From contig NZ_SMTK01000001.1 in assembly GCF_004357995.1 (NCBI RefSeq), forward strand, positions 620,001-684,000: a DNA stretch of 64,000 nt, in the 5' to 3' direction. The notes beneath the pieces are model-generated. The model did no database searches and had not been told where the DNA came from. It was given only the letters and a program-made list of their open reading frames with translations. The DNA comes from Arthrobacter crusticola (lineage in GTDB: Bacteria > Actinomycetota > Actinomycetes > Actinomycetales > Micrococcaceae). The position numbers were made by a program, and so were the translations under genes. Shown here piece after piece: positions 25,918 to 35,639 of this stretch. Positions within the stretch are counted from its first letter, which is position 1. Each line of letters begins with the position of its first letter.

Positions 25918-28104
25918 GTGGCACAGATGCAAGAGCAGGAACTTAACTGGAGCGAACTGGACGACAGGGCGGTGGACACTATCCGCGTCCTCGCCGCGGA
26001 CGCAGTGGAGAAGGTGGGCAACGGCCACCCGGGTACCGCGATGAGCCTTGCTCCCGCCGCCTACCTGCTCTTCCAGAAACTGATGCGCCATGACCCGTCG
26101 GACCCGGAGTGGACCGGCCGCGACCGGTTCGTCCTCTCCCCCGGCCACACGTCGCTGACGCTTTACATCCAGCTGTTCCTGTCCGGGTACGGACTGGAAC
26201 TCGATGATCTCAAGGCGCTGCGCACCTGGGGCTCGCAGACCCCGGGGCACCCCGAATACCGCCACACCAAGGGCGTGGAAATCACCACCGGCCCGCTCGG
26301 CCAGGGCCTCGCGACCTCCGTCGGTTTCGCCTTCGCCCAGCGCCGGCAGCGCGGCATGTTCGACCCCGAGGCCCCCCAGGGCGAGAGCCCCTTCGACCAC
26401 ACCATCTGGGTCATCGCCTCCGACGGCGACCTCCAGGAAGGCGTCACCTCCGAAGCCTCCTCGCTGGCGGGCCATCAGGAACTCGGCAACCTCGTGGTGC
26501 TCTACGACGAGAACCACATCTCCATCGAGGACGACACCGACATCGCCTTCACCGAGGACGTGCTGAAGCGCTATGAGGCGTACGGCTGGCACGTCCAGCG
26601 GGTCGACTGGACCAAGACCGGCGAGTACGTCGAAGACGTTGCCGAACTGTATGCCGCCCTGGTCGCCGCGAAGAACGAAACCTCAAAGCCCTCGATCGTG
26701 TCCCTCCGGACGATCATCGGCTGGCCTGCCCCCAACAAGCAGAACACCGGCAAGATCCACGGCTCGGCACTGGGCAAGGACGAGGTGGCCGCACTGAAGC
26801 AGGCCCTGGGCTTCGACCCGGAGAAGCACTTCGACGTCGACCCCGAGGTCCTGGCGCACGCCCGCAAGGTCGTTGAGCGCGGTGCCAGCGCCCGTGCCGA
26901 TTGGGACACCACGTTCGACGCCTGGCGTGGAGGCCACCCGGACGAGGCGAAGATGCTCGAGCGCATCGCCTCCCGCACCCTCCCCGAAGGCTGGGAGGAA
27001 GCACTTCCCGAGTTCCCCGCCGGCAAGGACATGTCGACCCGCGCCGCCTCCGGCAAGGTCCTCACCGCGATCGGCCCGGTCCTTCCCGAACTGTGGGGCG
27101 GCTCCGCCGACCTCGCCGAGTCGAACAACACCACCATTGAAGGCTCCCCGTCCTTCGTTCCGGAGAGCCGCCAGACCGAGGCCTGGTCGGGCAACCCGTA
27201 CGGACGGGTGCTCCACTTCGGCATCCGCGAACACGCCGCCGCGGCCATCGTCAACGGCATCGTCATGCACAGCAGCACCCGCGCGTTCTCGGGGACCTTC
27301 CTGATCTTCAGCGACTACCAGCGGCCCGCAGTGCGCCTCGGAGCCCTGATGGGCGTGCCGGCCATTTACGTCTGGACGCACGACTCCATCGGCCTGGGCG
27401 AGGACGGACCGACCCACCAGCCCGTCGAGCAGCTCACCTCGCTGCGCGCCATCCCAGGCCTCGACGTGGTGCGCCCCGGTGACGCCAACGAGGTCGCCGT
27501 GGCCTGGCGGACCATCCTGGAGAACACTCAGAACCCCGCGGGCATCGTGCTGACCCGGCAGAACATCCCCACGTACGAGCGCGGCGAAGGCGCTGCCACC
27601 GGTGACACCTTCGGTTCGGCCGAAGGCGTGGCCAAGGGCGCGTACATCCTCGCGGAGGCCCGTAACGGTGCACCCGAGGTCATCCTGATGGCCACCGGTT
27701 CCGAGGTTCAGCTGGCCGTCTCGGCCCGCGAAACCCTCGAGGCCGAAGGCATCGCCACCCGCGTTGTCTCGGTGCCCTCGCTCGAATGGTTCAACAGCCA
27801 GGACGAGGCATACCGCGAGTCGGTCCTGCCGCGCAGCCTGCGCGCCCGGGTCTCTGTCGAAGCGGGCGTGGCCCAGAGCTGGCAGGGCCTGCTCGGCGAC
27901 GCCGGCCGTGCCGTGTCCCTCGAGCACTACGGCGCCTCGGCAGACTACAAGACCCTCTACCGCGAGTTCGGCATCACCGCGGAGGCCGTTGTGGCCGCCG
28001 CCCGCGACTCAATCAGCGCCGCCGCCGGCACCCCGCTGGCAGCCAACGGCACCCCGGCGATGCCGTCGGGTGCCCGCGCCACCGAGACCGGTGACCACCA
28101 GTAG
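25918..28104 (+). CDS. tkt: Transketolase
   Basis: The 728-residue thiamine-diphosphate enzyme moves two-carbon units between sugar phosphates in the non-oxidative pentose phosphate pathway. GNGHPG (34-39), the ThDP-binding SDGDLQEG block, HDSIGLGEDGPTHQPVEQL and the C-terminal regulatory fold are all present. GTG 25918 gives VAQMQEQELNW, close to related proteins; AAAGG lies 10 bases upstream. A 25-residue Ala/Gly/Thr-rich tail extends the usual C terminus. It opens the tkt-tal-pgi-zwf-opcA-pgl operon. Confidence 0.95.
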   Translation: MAQMQEQELNWSELDDRAVDTIRVLAADAVEKVGNGHPGTAMSLAPAAYLLFQKLMRHDPSDPEWTGRDRFVLSPGHTSLTLYIQLFLSGYGLELDDLKALRTWGSQTPGHPEYRHTKGVEITTGPLGQGLATSVGFAFAQRRQRGMFDPEAPQGESPFDHTIWVIASDGDLQEGVTSEASSLAGHQELGNLVVLYDENHISIEDDTDIAFTEDVLKRYEAYGWHVQRVDWTKTGEYVEDVAELYAALVAAKNETSKPSIVSLRTIIGWPAPNKQNTGKIHGSALGKDEVAALKQALGFDPEKHFDVDPEVLAHARKVVERGASARADWDTTFDAWRGGHPDEAKMLERIASRTLPEGWEEALPEFPAGKDMSTRAASGKVLTAIGPVLPELWGGSADLAESNNTTIEGSPSFVPESRQTEAWSGNPYGRVLHFGIREHAAAAIVNGIVMHSSTRAFSGTFLIFSDYQRPAVRLGALMGVPAIYVWTHDSIGLGEDGPTHQPVEQLTSLRAIPGLDVVRPGDANEVAVAWRTILENTQNPAGIVLTRQNIPTYERGEGAATGDTFGSAEGVAKGAYILAEARNGAPEVILMATGSEVQLAVSARETLEAEGIATRVVSVPSLEWFNSQDEAYRESVLPRSLRARVSVEAGVAQSWQGLLGDAGRAVSLEHYGASADYKTLYREFGITAEAVVAAARDSISAAAGTPLAANGTPAMPSGARATETGDHQ

Positions 28105-28161
28105 CCCGTCTGCTTCCGTCCGACACAAGTGTCCGTGAACGCGGACCCAAAGGAGAACACA

Positions 28162-29274
28162 ATGACTTCCAACCCAACGGCCGACCTTTCCTCCGCCGGC
28201 GTCTCGATCTGGCTCGATGACCTGTCCCGCGAACGCATCAACTCCGGTGCCTTCAAGCGGCTCATCGAAGAGCTCAACGTCGTCGGTGTCACCACCAACC
28301 CCAGCATCTTCGCCGCAGCGCTGAAGAAGGGCGAGTCGTACGCCTCGCAGGTCGGCGCCCTGGCCCAGGCCGGTGCCTCCCTCGACCAGGCTGTCTTCGA
28401 CATCACCACCCACGATGTCGCCCAGGCCTGCGACATCTTCGCCGAAGCAGCAAAGCGCACGGGCGGCTTCGACGGCCGCGTCTCGATCGAGGTCGACCCC
28501 CGGCTGGCCCGCGACACCCAGGGAACCATCGAGGAGGCTAAGCGCCTCCACGCCAAGGTGCAGCGCACCAATGTCCTGATCAAGATCCCGGCGACCGTTG
28601 AAGGCCTTGAGGCGATCACGGAGACCATCGCCGCCGGGATCAGCGTCAACGTCACCCTGATCTTCTCGCTCGAGCGGTACCGCGAGGTCATCAACGCCTA
28701 CCTGGTCGGCCTCGAGAAGGCGAAGGAAAACGGACACGACCTGAGCAAGATCCACTCCGTCGCCTCCTTCTTCGTCTCCCGGGTCGATGCCGAGATCGAC
28801 GGACGCCTCGACGCCCTGGGCACACCCGAAGCCAAGGCGCTGAAGGGCAAGGCCGGGCTCGCTAACGCCCGTCTGGCCTACCAGGTGTACGAGGAGCAGT
28901 TCGCCACCGAGCGCTGGCAGGTCCTCGCCGGTGCCGGCGCGAACCCCCAGCGTCCGCTGTGGGCCTCCACCGGAGTCAAGGACCCGTCACTGCCTGACAC
29001 GCTGTACGTGACCGGACTTGTCGCTCAGGGTGTCGTCAACACGATGCCGGAGAAGACCCTCGAGGCGACCGCCGATCACGGCGTCATCGAAGGCGACACG
29101 GTCACCGGAACCTACGAGGAGTCCAACGCCATCCTCAACGACCTCGATGGCCTGGGCATCTCCTACAAGGAGGTCGTGGAGCAGCTCGAGACCGAAGGGC
29201 TCGACAAGTTCGTCACCAGCTGGTCCGAACTCCTCGAGACCGTCCAGACCGCACTCGACACCGAAGGACGCTGA
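28162..29274 (+). CDS. tal: Transaldolase
   Basis: The 370-residue enzyme transfers dihydroxyacetone between sugar phosphates. The Schiff-base lysine is Lys141 in [15 protein letters not shown] (45-51) and the SFFVSRVD block are typical of the long actinobacterial class. ATG 28162 follows AAAGGAG. It lies 57 bp after tkt and five bases before pgi. Confidence 0.96.
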   Translation: MTSNPTADLSSAGVSIWLDDLSRERINSGAFKRLIEELNVVGVTTNPSIFAAALKKGESYASQVGALAQAGASLDQAVFDITTHDVAQACDIFAEAAKRTGGFDGRVSIEVDPRLARDTQGTIEEAKRLHAKVQRTNVLIKIPATVEGLEAITETIAAGISVNVTLIFSLERYREVINAYLVGLEKAKENGHDLSKIHSVASFFVSRVDAEIDGRLDALGTPEAKALKGKAGLANARLAYQVYEEQFATERWQVLAGAGANPQRPLWASTGVKDPSLPDTLYVTGLVAQGVVNTMPEKTLEATADHGVIEGDTVTGTYEESNAILNDLDGLGISYKEVVEQLETEGLDKFVTSWSELLETVQTALDTEGR

Positions 29275-29279
29275 TACCG

Positions 29280-30923
29280 ATGGGTTCATTCGAGCTCGCC
29301 GCCTCTGGCGCGGCCGCGGCCGCCATCGACGCATCACTTTCCACCTTGGTCGAGGACAAGGTCGCCTCCCGGCTCATGGCCAAGGACGCCACCCTGTGGG
29401 GCCCGGACGCCGAGCCTGAAGCCTCCATCCGCCTCGGCTGGATCGACCTGTTCGACGAGTCACGGGCGCTCATCCCGCAGATCGCACAGCTCCGGGAGGA
29501 GCTTGCGGCCGAGGGTGTTTCCCGGTTCGTGCTGTGCGGCATGGGCGGGTCGTCCCTGGCCCCCGAGGTCATCACCCGGACCGCCGGGGTCGACCTCGTG
29601 GTCCTCGACTCGACAGACCCCGACCAGGTCAGCGCCGCCCTCGCGGAGCGCCTCGCCGAGACGGCGATCGTGGTGTCCTCCAAGTCGGGCTCCACCGTCG
29701 AGACGGACTCGCAGCGCCGGGCCTTCGAGAAGGCATTCACCGACGCCGGCATCGACGCGAAGTCCCGCATCATCATCGTCACCGATCCCGGTTCGCCGCT
29801 TGACGGTTCGGCGAGGGAAGCCGGCTACCGCCAGGTCTTCAACGCCAACCCGCAGGTCGGCGGACGCTACTCGGCCCTGACCGCGTTCGGTCTGGTCCCC
29901 TCGGGCCTTGCCGGCGCCGACATCGAAGCCCTCGTGGCCGATGCCGAGGAGATCTCCGAGTTCCTCGGTGAGGACGGCCCCGACAACGCCGGCCTGCGGC
30001 TGGGCGCCGTGCTCGGCGGCACCAAGCCGCTGCGCGACAAGATCGTCTTCGCCGACGGAGGCTCCGGCCTGCCGGGCTTCGCCGACTGGGCCGAACAGCT
30101 CATCGCGGAGTCCACCGGGAAGCTCGGTACGGGCCTCTTGCCCGTCGTGGCCTCCCTGGACTCCCCCGAGGTCGCCACGGTGGCCGACGACGTCGTCCCG
30201 GTCGTCCTGGCCGGTTCCGACGCCGAGGTGTCCACGGACGGGCAGACCCGCGCGGTGGTGAGCGGATCGCTGGGAAGCCAGATGTTCGTCTGGGAGTTCG
30301 CAACCGCGGTCGCGGGCCGGCTGCTGGGGATCAACCCCTTCGACCAGCCCGACGTGGAAGCGGCGAAGAAGGCCGCCCGCGGCCTGCTTGACGCCCAGCC
30401 CGCTCCGGCTCCGGCGAACTTCGTCGACGGCGCCATCGAGGTCCGCGGCGACGCGGAACTGCTCGGGAACGCCACCACCGTCGGGGACGCCCTCCAGGCG
30501 CTCCTGGGCACCCTCGAACCCACCGGTTACCTGTCGGTCCAGGCCTACCTGGACCGGCACGCCCAGGCACCGCTCGAGGAGCTGCGCAGCCCGCTGGCCG
30601 CCCTGACCGGCCGGCCCGTCACCTTCGGGTGGGGCCCGCGGTTCCTTCACTCGACCGGCCAGTTCCACAAGGGCGGACCGGCCTCCGGGGTGTACCTCCA
30701 GATCACCGGCGCCGCCGGCTCGGACCTGGAGATCCCGGGACTGCCCTTCACCTTCGGGGAACTGATCTCGGCCCAGGCGGCCGGGGACGCCCAGGTGCTC
30801 GAGGCCCACGGCCGGCCCGTGGTCCGCCTGCACCTGACAGACCGCGCGGCGGGGCTGAGCCAGCTCAGCGGCGTCATTGACTTCCTGGCCGGAGCCGGCC
30901 GGGAATCCCAGCAGAACGGCTAG
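29280..30923 (+). CDS. pgi: Glucose-6-phosphate isomerase
   Basis: The 547-residue cytoplasmic enzyme interconverts glucose-6-P and fructose-6-P. The sugar isomerase phosphate-binding blocks CGMGGSSLAPEV and SSKSGSTVET are clear, as in the divergent actinobacterial pgi found in this operon. It links glycolysis to the oxidative branch encoded next to it. ATG 29280 follows AAGGA; zwf begins two bases after its stop. Confidence 0.92.
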   Translation: MGSFELAASGAAAAAIDASLSTLVEDKVASRLMAKDATLWGPDAEPEASIRLGWIDLFDESRALIPQIAQLREELAAEGVSRFVLCGMGGSSLAPEVITRTAGVDLVVLDSTDPDQVSAALAERLAETAIVVSSKSGSTVETDSQRRAFEKAFTDAGIDAKSRIIIVTDPGSPLDGSAREAGYRQVFNANPQVGGRYSALTAFGLVPSGLAGADIEALVADAEEISEFLGEDGPDNAGLRLGAVLGGTKPLRDKIVFADGGSGLPGFADWAEQLIAESTGKLGTGLLPVVASLDSPEVATVADDVVPVVLAGSDAEVSTDGQTRAVVSGSLGSQMFVWEFATAVAGRLLGINPFDQPDVEAAKKAARGLLDAQPAPAPANFVDGAIEVRGDAELLGNATTVGDALQALLGTLEPTGYLSVQAYLDRHAQAPLEELRSPLAALTGRPVTFGWGPRFLHSTGQFHKGGPASGVYLQITGAAGSDLEIPGLPFTFGELISAQAAGDAQVLEAHGRPVVRLHLTDRAAGLSQLSGVIDFLAGAGRESQQNG

Positions 30924-30925
30924 AC

Positions 30926-32470
30926 ATGCACGAGACCCTTCCCCCCAAACAGGCAAATCCCCTGCGGGATCCCCGCGACCGGCGCCTGAGCCGGATCGCG
31001 GGGCCGTCGTCGCTGGTGCTTTTCGGAGTCACCGGCGACCTCGCCCGCAAGAAGCTCATGCCGGCCGTGTACGACCTGGCCAACCGCGGCCTGCTCCCGC
31101 CCAGCTTCGCCCTCATCGGGTTCGGCCGGCGCGAGTGGACGCACGAGCAGTTCGCCGAGGAGGTCCGGAACTCCGTCAAGCAGTATGCGCGCACCCCGTT
31201 CAATGACACGGTGTGGGAGCAGCTCGAGGCGGGAATCCGCTTCGTCCAGGGTAATTTCGACGACGACGACGCCTACGTCCGCCTCCAGGAGTCGCTGAGC
31301 GAGCTTGACGAGACCCGGGGAACGCGCGGGAACCACGCGTTCTACCTCTCGATCCCGCCGAAGGCCTTCGAGATCGTGTGCCAGAAGCTGTCCGAGCACG
31401 GGCTCGCCGAGCCCCGTGACGGCCAGTGGCGGCGGGTCGTGATCGAGAAGCCGTTCGGACACGACCTGGAGTCGGCCCGGGAGCTGAACAACATCGTCGA
31501 GCAGGTCTTCCCGCCCGACGCCGTGTTCCGGATCGACCACTACCTTGGCAAGGAGACGGTCCAGAACATCCTGGCCCTGCGCTTCGCCAACCAGCTGTTC
31601 GAGCCGCTGTGGAACGCCAACTACGTCGACCACGTGCAGATCACGATGGCTGAGGATATCGGCATCGGTGGCCGCGCGGGGTACTACGACGGCGTCGGCG
31701 CCGCTCGGGACGTCATCCAGAACCACCTCCTGCAGCTGCTCGCCCTCACGGCGATGGAGGAGCCCATCTCCTTCAACGCCGAGGACCTGCGCGCGGAGAA
31801 GGAGAAGGTCCTCGCCGCGGTGCGGCTTCCCGAGGACCTGACCTGCTACTCGGCCCGCGGCCAGTACGACAGCGGCTGGCAGGGCGGCGAGGAGGTCAAG
31901 GGCTTCCTCGACGAGGACGGCATCCCGGCCGATTCCACGACGGAGAGCTTCGCCGCGATCCGCCTGGACATCAACACCCGGCGGTGGAGCGGTGTGCCGT
32001 TCTACCTGCGGGCCGGCAAGCGCCTCGGCCGCCGCGTCACGGAAATCGCGGTCGTGTTCAAGCGCGCTCCGAACCTGCTCTTCCTCGACCACAACGAGGA
32101 CGACTTCGGCCAGAACGCCGTCGTCATCCGCGTGCAGCCGGACGAGGGGGCAACGATCCGGTTCGGGTCGAAGGTCCCGGGCACGCAGATGGAGGTCCGC
32201 GACGTCACCATGGACTTCGGGTACGGCCACTCCTTCACGGAGTCGAGCCCCGAGGCCTACGAGCGGCTCATCCTCGATGTGCTGCTGGGCGAACCGCCGC
32301 TGTTCCCGCGCCAGCAGGAGGTCGAACTGTCCTGGCAGATCCTCGATCCCTTCGAGAAGTTCTGGGCGTCACTGGACGAGCAGCCCGAAAAGTACAGGCC
32401 GGGCAGCTGGGGTCCATCCTCCGCCGATGAGCTGCTGGCCGCCGATGGCAGAAGCTGGAGAAGGCCATGA
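30926..32470 (+). CDS. zwf: Glucose-6-phosphate 1-dehydrogenase
   Basis: The 514-residue enzyme oxidises glucose-6-P to 6-phosphogluconolactone, making NADPH. The coenzyme loop GVTGDLARKK (34-43) and the active-site DHYLGKE (204-210) are intact. It normally acts with OpcA in actinobacteria, and opcA follows with a four-base overlap (ATGA). ATG 30926 has no strong ribosome binding site and may rely on coupling to pgi. Confidence 0.97.
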   Translation: MHETLPPKQANPLRDPRDRRLSRIAGPSSLVLFGVTGDLARKKLMPAVYDLANRGLLPPSFALIGFGRREWTHEQFAEEVRNSVKQYARTPFNDTVWEQLEAGIRFVQGNFDDDDAYVRLQESLSELDETRGTRGNHAFYLSIPPKAFEIVCQKLSEHGLAEPRDGQWRRVVIEKPFGHDLESARELNNIVEQVFPPDAVFRIDHYLGKETVQNILALRFANQLFEPLWNANYVDHVQITMAEDIGIGGRAGYYDGVGAARDVIQNHLLQLLALTAMEEPISFNAEDLRAEKEKVLAAVRLPEDLTCYSARGQYDSGWQGGEEVKGFLDEDGIPADSTTESFAAIRLDINTRRWSGVPFYLRAGKRLGRRVTEIAVVFKRAPNLLFLDHNEDDFGQNAVVIRVQPDEGATIRFGSKVPGTQMEVRDVTMDFGYGHSFTESSPEAYERLILDVLLGEPPLFPRQQEVELSWQILDPFEKFWASLDEQPEKYRPGSWGPSSADELLAADGRSWRRP

Positions 32471-33408
32471 TCGTAGATCTTCCGAACACCACCACCTCGA
32501 AGGTCTCCAAGGAGATCACGAGCCTGCGCGACCGGGGCGGCGTCGTCGCCCTCGGCCGGGTCCTCACCCTCGTGGTGATCACCCGCGCCGGGGCCGAGGA
32601 GGAGGCGATCCGTGCGGCGAACGAAGCGAGCCGGGAGCACCCCTGCCGTATCATCGTCCTGGCCCAGGGATCGCCCGAGGACCCCACGCGCCTCGACGGC
32701 CAGATCCGCGTGGGCGGTGACGCCGGTGCCTCCGAGGTGATCGTGCTCCGCGGCTCCGGGGATCTGGCAAACGAGAACGAGTCACTCGTGTCGGCCCTGC
32801 TGCTGCCGGACGCCCCGATCGTGGCCTGGTGGCCGCACCACATGCCGGCGGCTGCGGCGCAGACCTCCATCGGGGCCATCGCCCACCGCCGGATCACCGA
32901 CTCCTCCAACGAGGCGGACCCGGCCGCGGCACTGTTCAATCTGCAGAAGACCTATTCCGCGGGTGACACGGACCTGGCCTGGACGCGTCTGACGAACTGG
33001 CGCATCCAGCTCGCGGCCGTCCTCGACCAGGCCGAGCCGTCTACGATCACCGAGGTGACGGTCGAAGGCGCCGAGGATTCCCCCAGCACGGTCCTCCTGG
33101 CCGCCTGGCTGACCCAGGCCCTGGATGCGCCGGTGACGATTGCCGCCGGTCCCGCCGGTACCGGCCTGCACCGGGTGCGGCTCTCGCGGGACAACGGAGA
33201 CATCGAGCTGTACCGTCCGGGCCGGGATGTGGCCGAGCTGCACCAGCCCGGCCAGCCGGTCCAGCGGATTTCGCTGCCGCGTCGCAGCCTTGAGGAGTGC
33301 CTCGCCGAGGAGCTTCGTCGACTTGACCCGGACGACGTATTCGGGGAAGTTATCACCGAAGGCCTTGCGAAAACGAACCTAAGGAGCGTACAAACCAGTG
33401 AACGCTGA
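32467..33408 (+). CDS. opcA: Glucose-6-phosphate dehydrogenase assembly protein OpcA
   Basis: The 313-residue actinobacterial OpcA is needed for full activity of Zwf. The start MIVDLPNTTTSKVSKEI and the block LPDAPIVAWWPHHMP are diagnostic. The gene overlaps zwf by four bases, and pgl begins 11 bases before its stop, so the three are translated together. Confidence 0.94.
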   Translation: MIVDLPNTTTSKVSKEITSLRDRGGVVALGRVLTLVVITRAGAEEEAIRAANEASREHPCRIIVLAQGSPEDPTRLDGQIRVGGDAGASEVIVLRGSGDLANENESLVSALLLPDAPIVAWWPHHMPAAAAQTSIGAIAHRRITDSSNEADPAAALFNLQKTYSAGDTDLAWTRLTNWRIQLAAVLDQAEPSTITEVTVEGAEDSPSTVLLAAWLTQALDAPVTIAAGPAGTGLHRVRLSRDNGDIELYRPGRDVAELHQPGQPVQRISLPRRSLEECLAEELRRLDPDDVFGEVITEGLAKTNLRSVQTSER

Positions 33409-34198
33409 GCCAAAGATCAGTATCCACCCCGGCCCAACCCTGCTTGCCGCCTCGGTGGCGTCTCGCCTGATCACCCGCCTCGTCGATGTGCAGAACGAGC
33501 GCGGGACGGCCACGGTGGTGCTGACCGGAGGCTCCATCGGCACGGCGGCCCTGAAGGCCGTGTGGGAATCCCCCACCTGCCGGACCGTGGACTGGTCGCA
33601 GGTGCATTTCTGGTGGGGCGACGAGCGGTTCCTGCCGGCCGGTCATCCCGACCGCAATGCGGTCCAGGCCCGCGAGGCGCTGCTTGACCGCCTTGCTGTG
33701 GATCCGGCGAAGGTCCACGAGTTCGGCTCCAGCGACCAGTTCCCCGACCAGTACGCCGCTGCCGCCGATTACGCGGCGCGGCTGCAGGAAGCGGCCGATG
33801 CGGAAGCGTTGGACGGCGCCGCCGACCCGCGGCTCCCGCGGTTCGACGTGCTGATGCTCGGCGTCGGCCCGGACGCCCACATCGCCTCGCTCTTCCCGGA
33901 GCTGGCGGGGATCCGGACGAAGGGCTCGACCGTCGTGGGCGTCGCCGACGCGCCCAAGCCGCCGCCGGAGCGGATTTCCCTCACGCTGGAGAGCATCCGC
34001 TCGGCGGAGGAGGTCTGGCTGGCGGTGGCCGGTGAAGACAAGGCGGGAGCGGTGGGCCTGGCCCTTGCCGGTGCCGGCTCTGTCCAGGTGCCCGCCGCCG
34101 GTGCCCGCGGCCGGAACAAGACCCTGTGGCTGATCGACCAGGAGGCGGCTGTGCAGCTCCCCGGCCGCCTCATAAACCGCGAGGACGCAGAGCAGTAG
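33398..34198 (+). CDS. pgl: 6-phosphogluconolactonase
   Basis: The 266-residue DevB-type enzyme hydrolyses the lactone made by Zwf. VLTGGS, VHFWWGDERFLPAGHPDRN and LGVGPDAHIASLFP match the family. GTG 33398 follows AAGGAG and overlaps opcA by 11 bp. It ends the operon and is followed by two strong hairpins. Confidence 0.94.
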   Translation: MNAEPKISIHPGPTLLAASVASRLITRLVDVQNERGTATVVLTGGSIGTAALKAVWESPTCRTVDWSQVHFWWGDERFLPAGHPDRNAVQAREALLDRLAVDPAKVHEFGSSDQFPDQYAAAADYAARLQEAADAEALDGAADPRLPRFDVLMLGVGPDAHIASLFPELAGIRTKGSTVVGVADAPKPPPERISLTLESIRSAEEVWLAVAGEDKAGAVGLALAGAGSVQVPAAGARGRNKTLWLIDQEAAVQLPGRLINREDAEQ

Positions 34199-34203
34199 AC
34201 CCT

Positions 34204-34236
34204 CGAGCGGGTGGCGCGGGCTGCGCCACCCGCTCG
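34204..34236 (+). terminator. Hairpin downstream of pgl
   Basis: The perfect 14-bp stem CGAGCGGGTGGCGC (34204-34217) / GCGCCACCCGCTCG (34223-34236) with loop GGGCT begins five bases after the pgl stop. It has no T tract and may act with the second hairpin at 34294. Confidence 0.75.
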
Positions 34237-34262
34237 ACGGGAAAGCATCGTTGGACGACAAG

Positions 34263-34292
34263 CACCGCTCAACGACGAACACCGCTCAACGA
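34263..34292. repeat. Short tandem direct repeat between two terminators
   Basis: CACCGCTCAACGA occurs at 34263-34275 and 34280-34292, a period of 17 bases. The outer part pairs with ATCGTTG at 34247-34253. Its meaning is unknown. Confidence 0.5.
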
Positions 34293-34293
34293 T

Positions 34294-34332
34294 AAAGCCC
34301 CGCCGCTTCCGTACTGGAAGCGGCGGGGCTTT
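34294..34332. terminator. Bidirectional terminator between pgl and secG
   Basis: AAAGCCCCGCCGCTTCC (34294-34310) and its exact complement (34316-34332) form a 17-bp stem with loop GTACT. The AAA/TTT ends serve as the U tract in both directions. Confidence 0.9.
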
Positions 34333-34439
34333 GTCGTGGTGGCTGGCTTGCTCTGGCGGAGCCTCCGCTCCTTGCGGCGTCCGGCGGGCTTACTGTGCCC
34401 GGGACGCCGGCGCGGAAGGAAACTTCGGTGCCGGAGGGA

Positions 34440-34691
34440 TCAGGAATCGCCGAGGAACCGCTGGATCAGTCCAAGGGCAATGATCACGGTGCCCCAGGCC
34501 AGGCCCAGCGCCACGGTAAAGCGGTTCAGGTTGCGCTCGGCAACCCCTGAGGAGCCCATGCTTGAGGACATGCCGCCGCCGAACATGTCGGACATGCCGC
34601 CGCCGCGGCCCTTATGCAGCAGGATCAGCAGCGTCAGGAGCAGGCTGGTGATGCCCAGCAGTACGAGCAGGATGATTCGGAGAATTTCCAC
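34440..34691 (-). CDS. secG: Protein translocase subunit SecG
   Basis: The 83-residue protein has two membrane segments (about 5-26 and 58-76) joined by a Gly/Met/Ser-rich loop, KGRGGGMSDMFGGGM, the SecG signature. It stabilises the SecYEG channel. It follows tpiA in the same direction after 46 bp that include a small CCCGCC/GGCGGG hairpin (34714-34728), the usual actinobacterial order. GTG 34691 has AAAGGG upstream. Confidence 0.93.
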   Translation of the reverse strand: MEILRIILLVLLGITSLLLTLLILLHKGRGGGMSDMFGGGMSSSMGSSGVAERNLNRFTVALGLAWGTVIIALGLIQRFLGDS

Positions 34692-34737
34692 GGGGCCCTT
34701 TCAAGGCTGAGAACCCGCCGTTGGCGGGGAGGCGCGA

Positions 34738-35553
34738 CTAGCCTGTGACCAGGTGCTGTTCGAACCTGACAATACTAGCAAACTCGGACACATCGAGGCT
34801 CGCACCGCCGACGAGCACGCCGTCGACGTCGCGTTCCTTGAGGATCGATCCGGCGTTGGCGGCCTTCACCGATCCACCATAGAGCAGGCGGATCTTCGCG
34901 GCCGTGTCGCCGTCGAAGAGCTCGCCCAGTTCGGCGCGGATCGCCGCGCACATCTCCTGGGCGTCCTGCGGTCCGGCCACCTCGCCGGTGCCGATCGCCC
35001 AGACGGGCTCGTAGGCCACGACAAGCCGGGCGGCCTGACCGGCGTCAAGGCCGGCCACGCCCCGGCGGAGCTGTTCGAGGGTGTGCTCCACATGGGTGCC
35101 GGCCTGGCGGATCTCAAGGCCCTCCCCGACGCAGAGCACGGGCACCAGGTCGTGCCGGTACGCGGCGTGCACCTTGGTGTTGAGCAGTTCGTCGGATTCG
35201 GCGTGGAGGGTGCGGCGCTCCGAATGGCCCACCAGCACGTACGCGCAGCCGAGGCGCTTGAGGAACTGCCCGGAAATGTCCCCGGTGTAAGCGCCGGACT
35301 CGTGTGGGGAAAGGTCCTGCCCGCCGTACACCACGGGCAGGTCATCCCCCTTGACGAGGGTCTGCACACCGCGCAGGTCGGTGAACGGCGGGAACACCGA
35401 CACCTCAACCCTGCCGAAGTCGTGGTTGGCATCGTCGAGGGTCCACGCGAGCTTCTGCAGGAAGGTGATGGCCTGGACGTGGTCCAGGTTCATTTTCCAG
35501 TTGCCGGCGATCAGGGGGCGCCGGTCGAAGACGCCGTTCGTCGAGGTGGTCAT
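34738..35553 (-). CDS. tpiA: Triosephosphate isomerase
   Basis: The 271-residue TIM-barrel enzyme interconverts the two triose phosphates. The N-terminal lysine in AGNWKMN, the electrophile histidine in VGHSERR and the base glutamate in [11 protein letters not shown] are all present, as is LYGGSV. It is the third gene of the gap-pgk-tpiA-secG operon. Confidence 0.97.
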   Translation of the reverse strand: MTTSTNGVFDRRPLIAGNWKMNLDHVQAITFLQKLAWTLDDANHDFGRVEVSVFPPFTDLRGVQTLVKGDDLPVVYGGQDLSPHESGAYTGDISGQFLKRLGCAYVLVGHSERRTLHAESDELLNTKVHAAYRHDLVPVLCVGEGLEIRQAGTHVEHTLEQLRRGVAGLDAGQAARLVVAYEPVWAIGTGEVAGPQDAQEMCAAIRAELGELFDGDTAAKIRLLYGGSVKAANAGSILKERDVDGVLVGGASLDVSEFASIVRFEQHLVTG

Positions 35554-35579
35554 AGCGAACTCTCTTTCAGTCGTCAGGA

Positions 35580-35615
35580 GCCGCAGGACCCGCCCGTGTG
35601 GGCGGGCCCTGCGGC
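35580..35615 (-). repeat. Intercistronic hairpin between pgk and tpiA
   Basis: GCCGCAGG...CCGCCC pairs with GGGCGG...CCTGCGGC across a GTGT loop, with one mismatch. There is no T tract, so it more likely affects mRNA stability or partial readthrough than full termination. Confidence 0.45.
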
Positions 35616-35639
35616 GGAAATGTTCCCGGGCCGGTGGCC

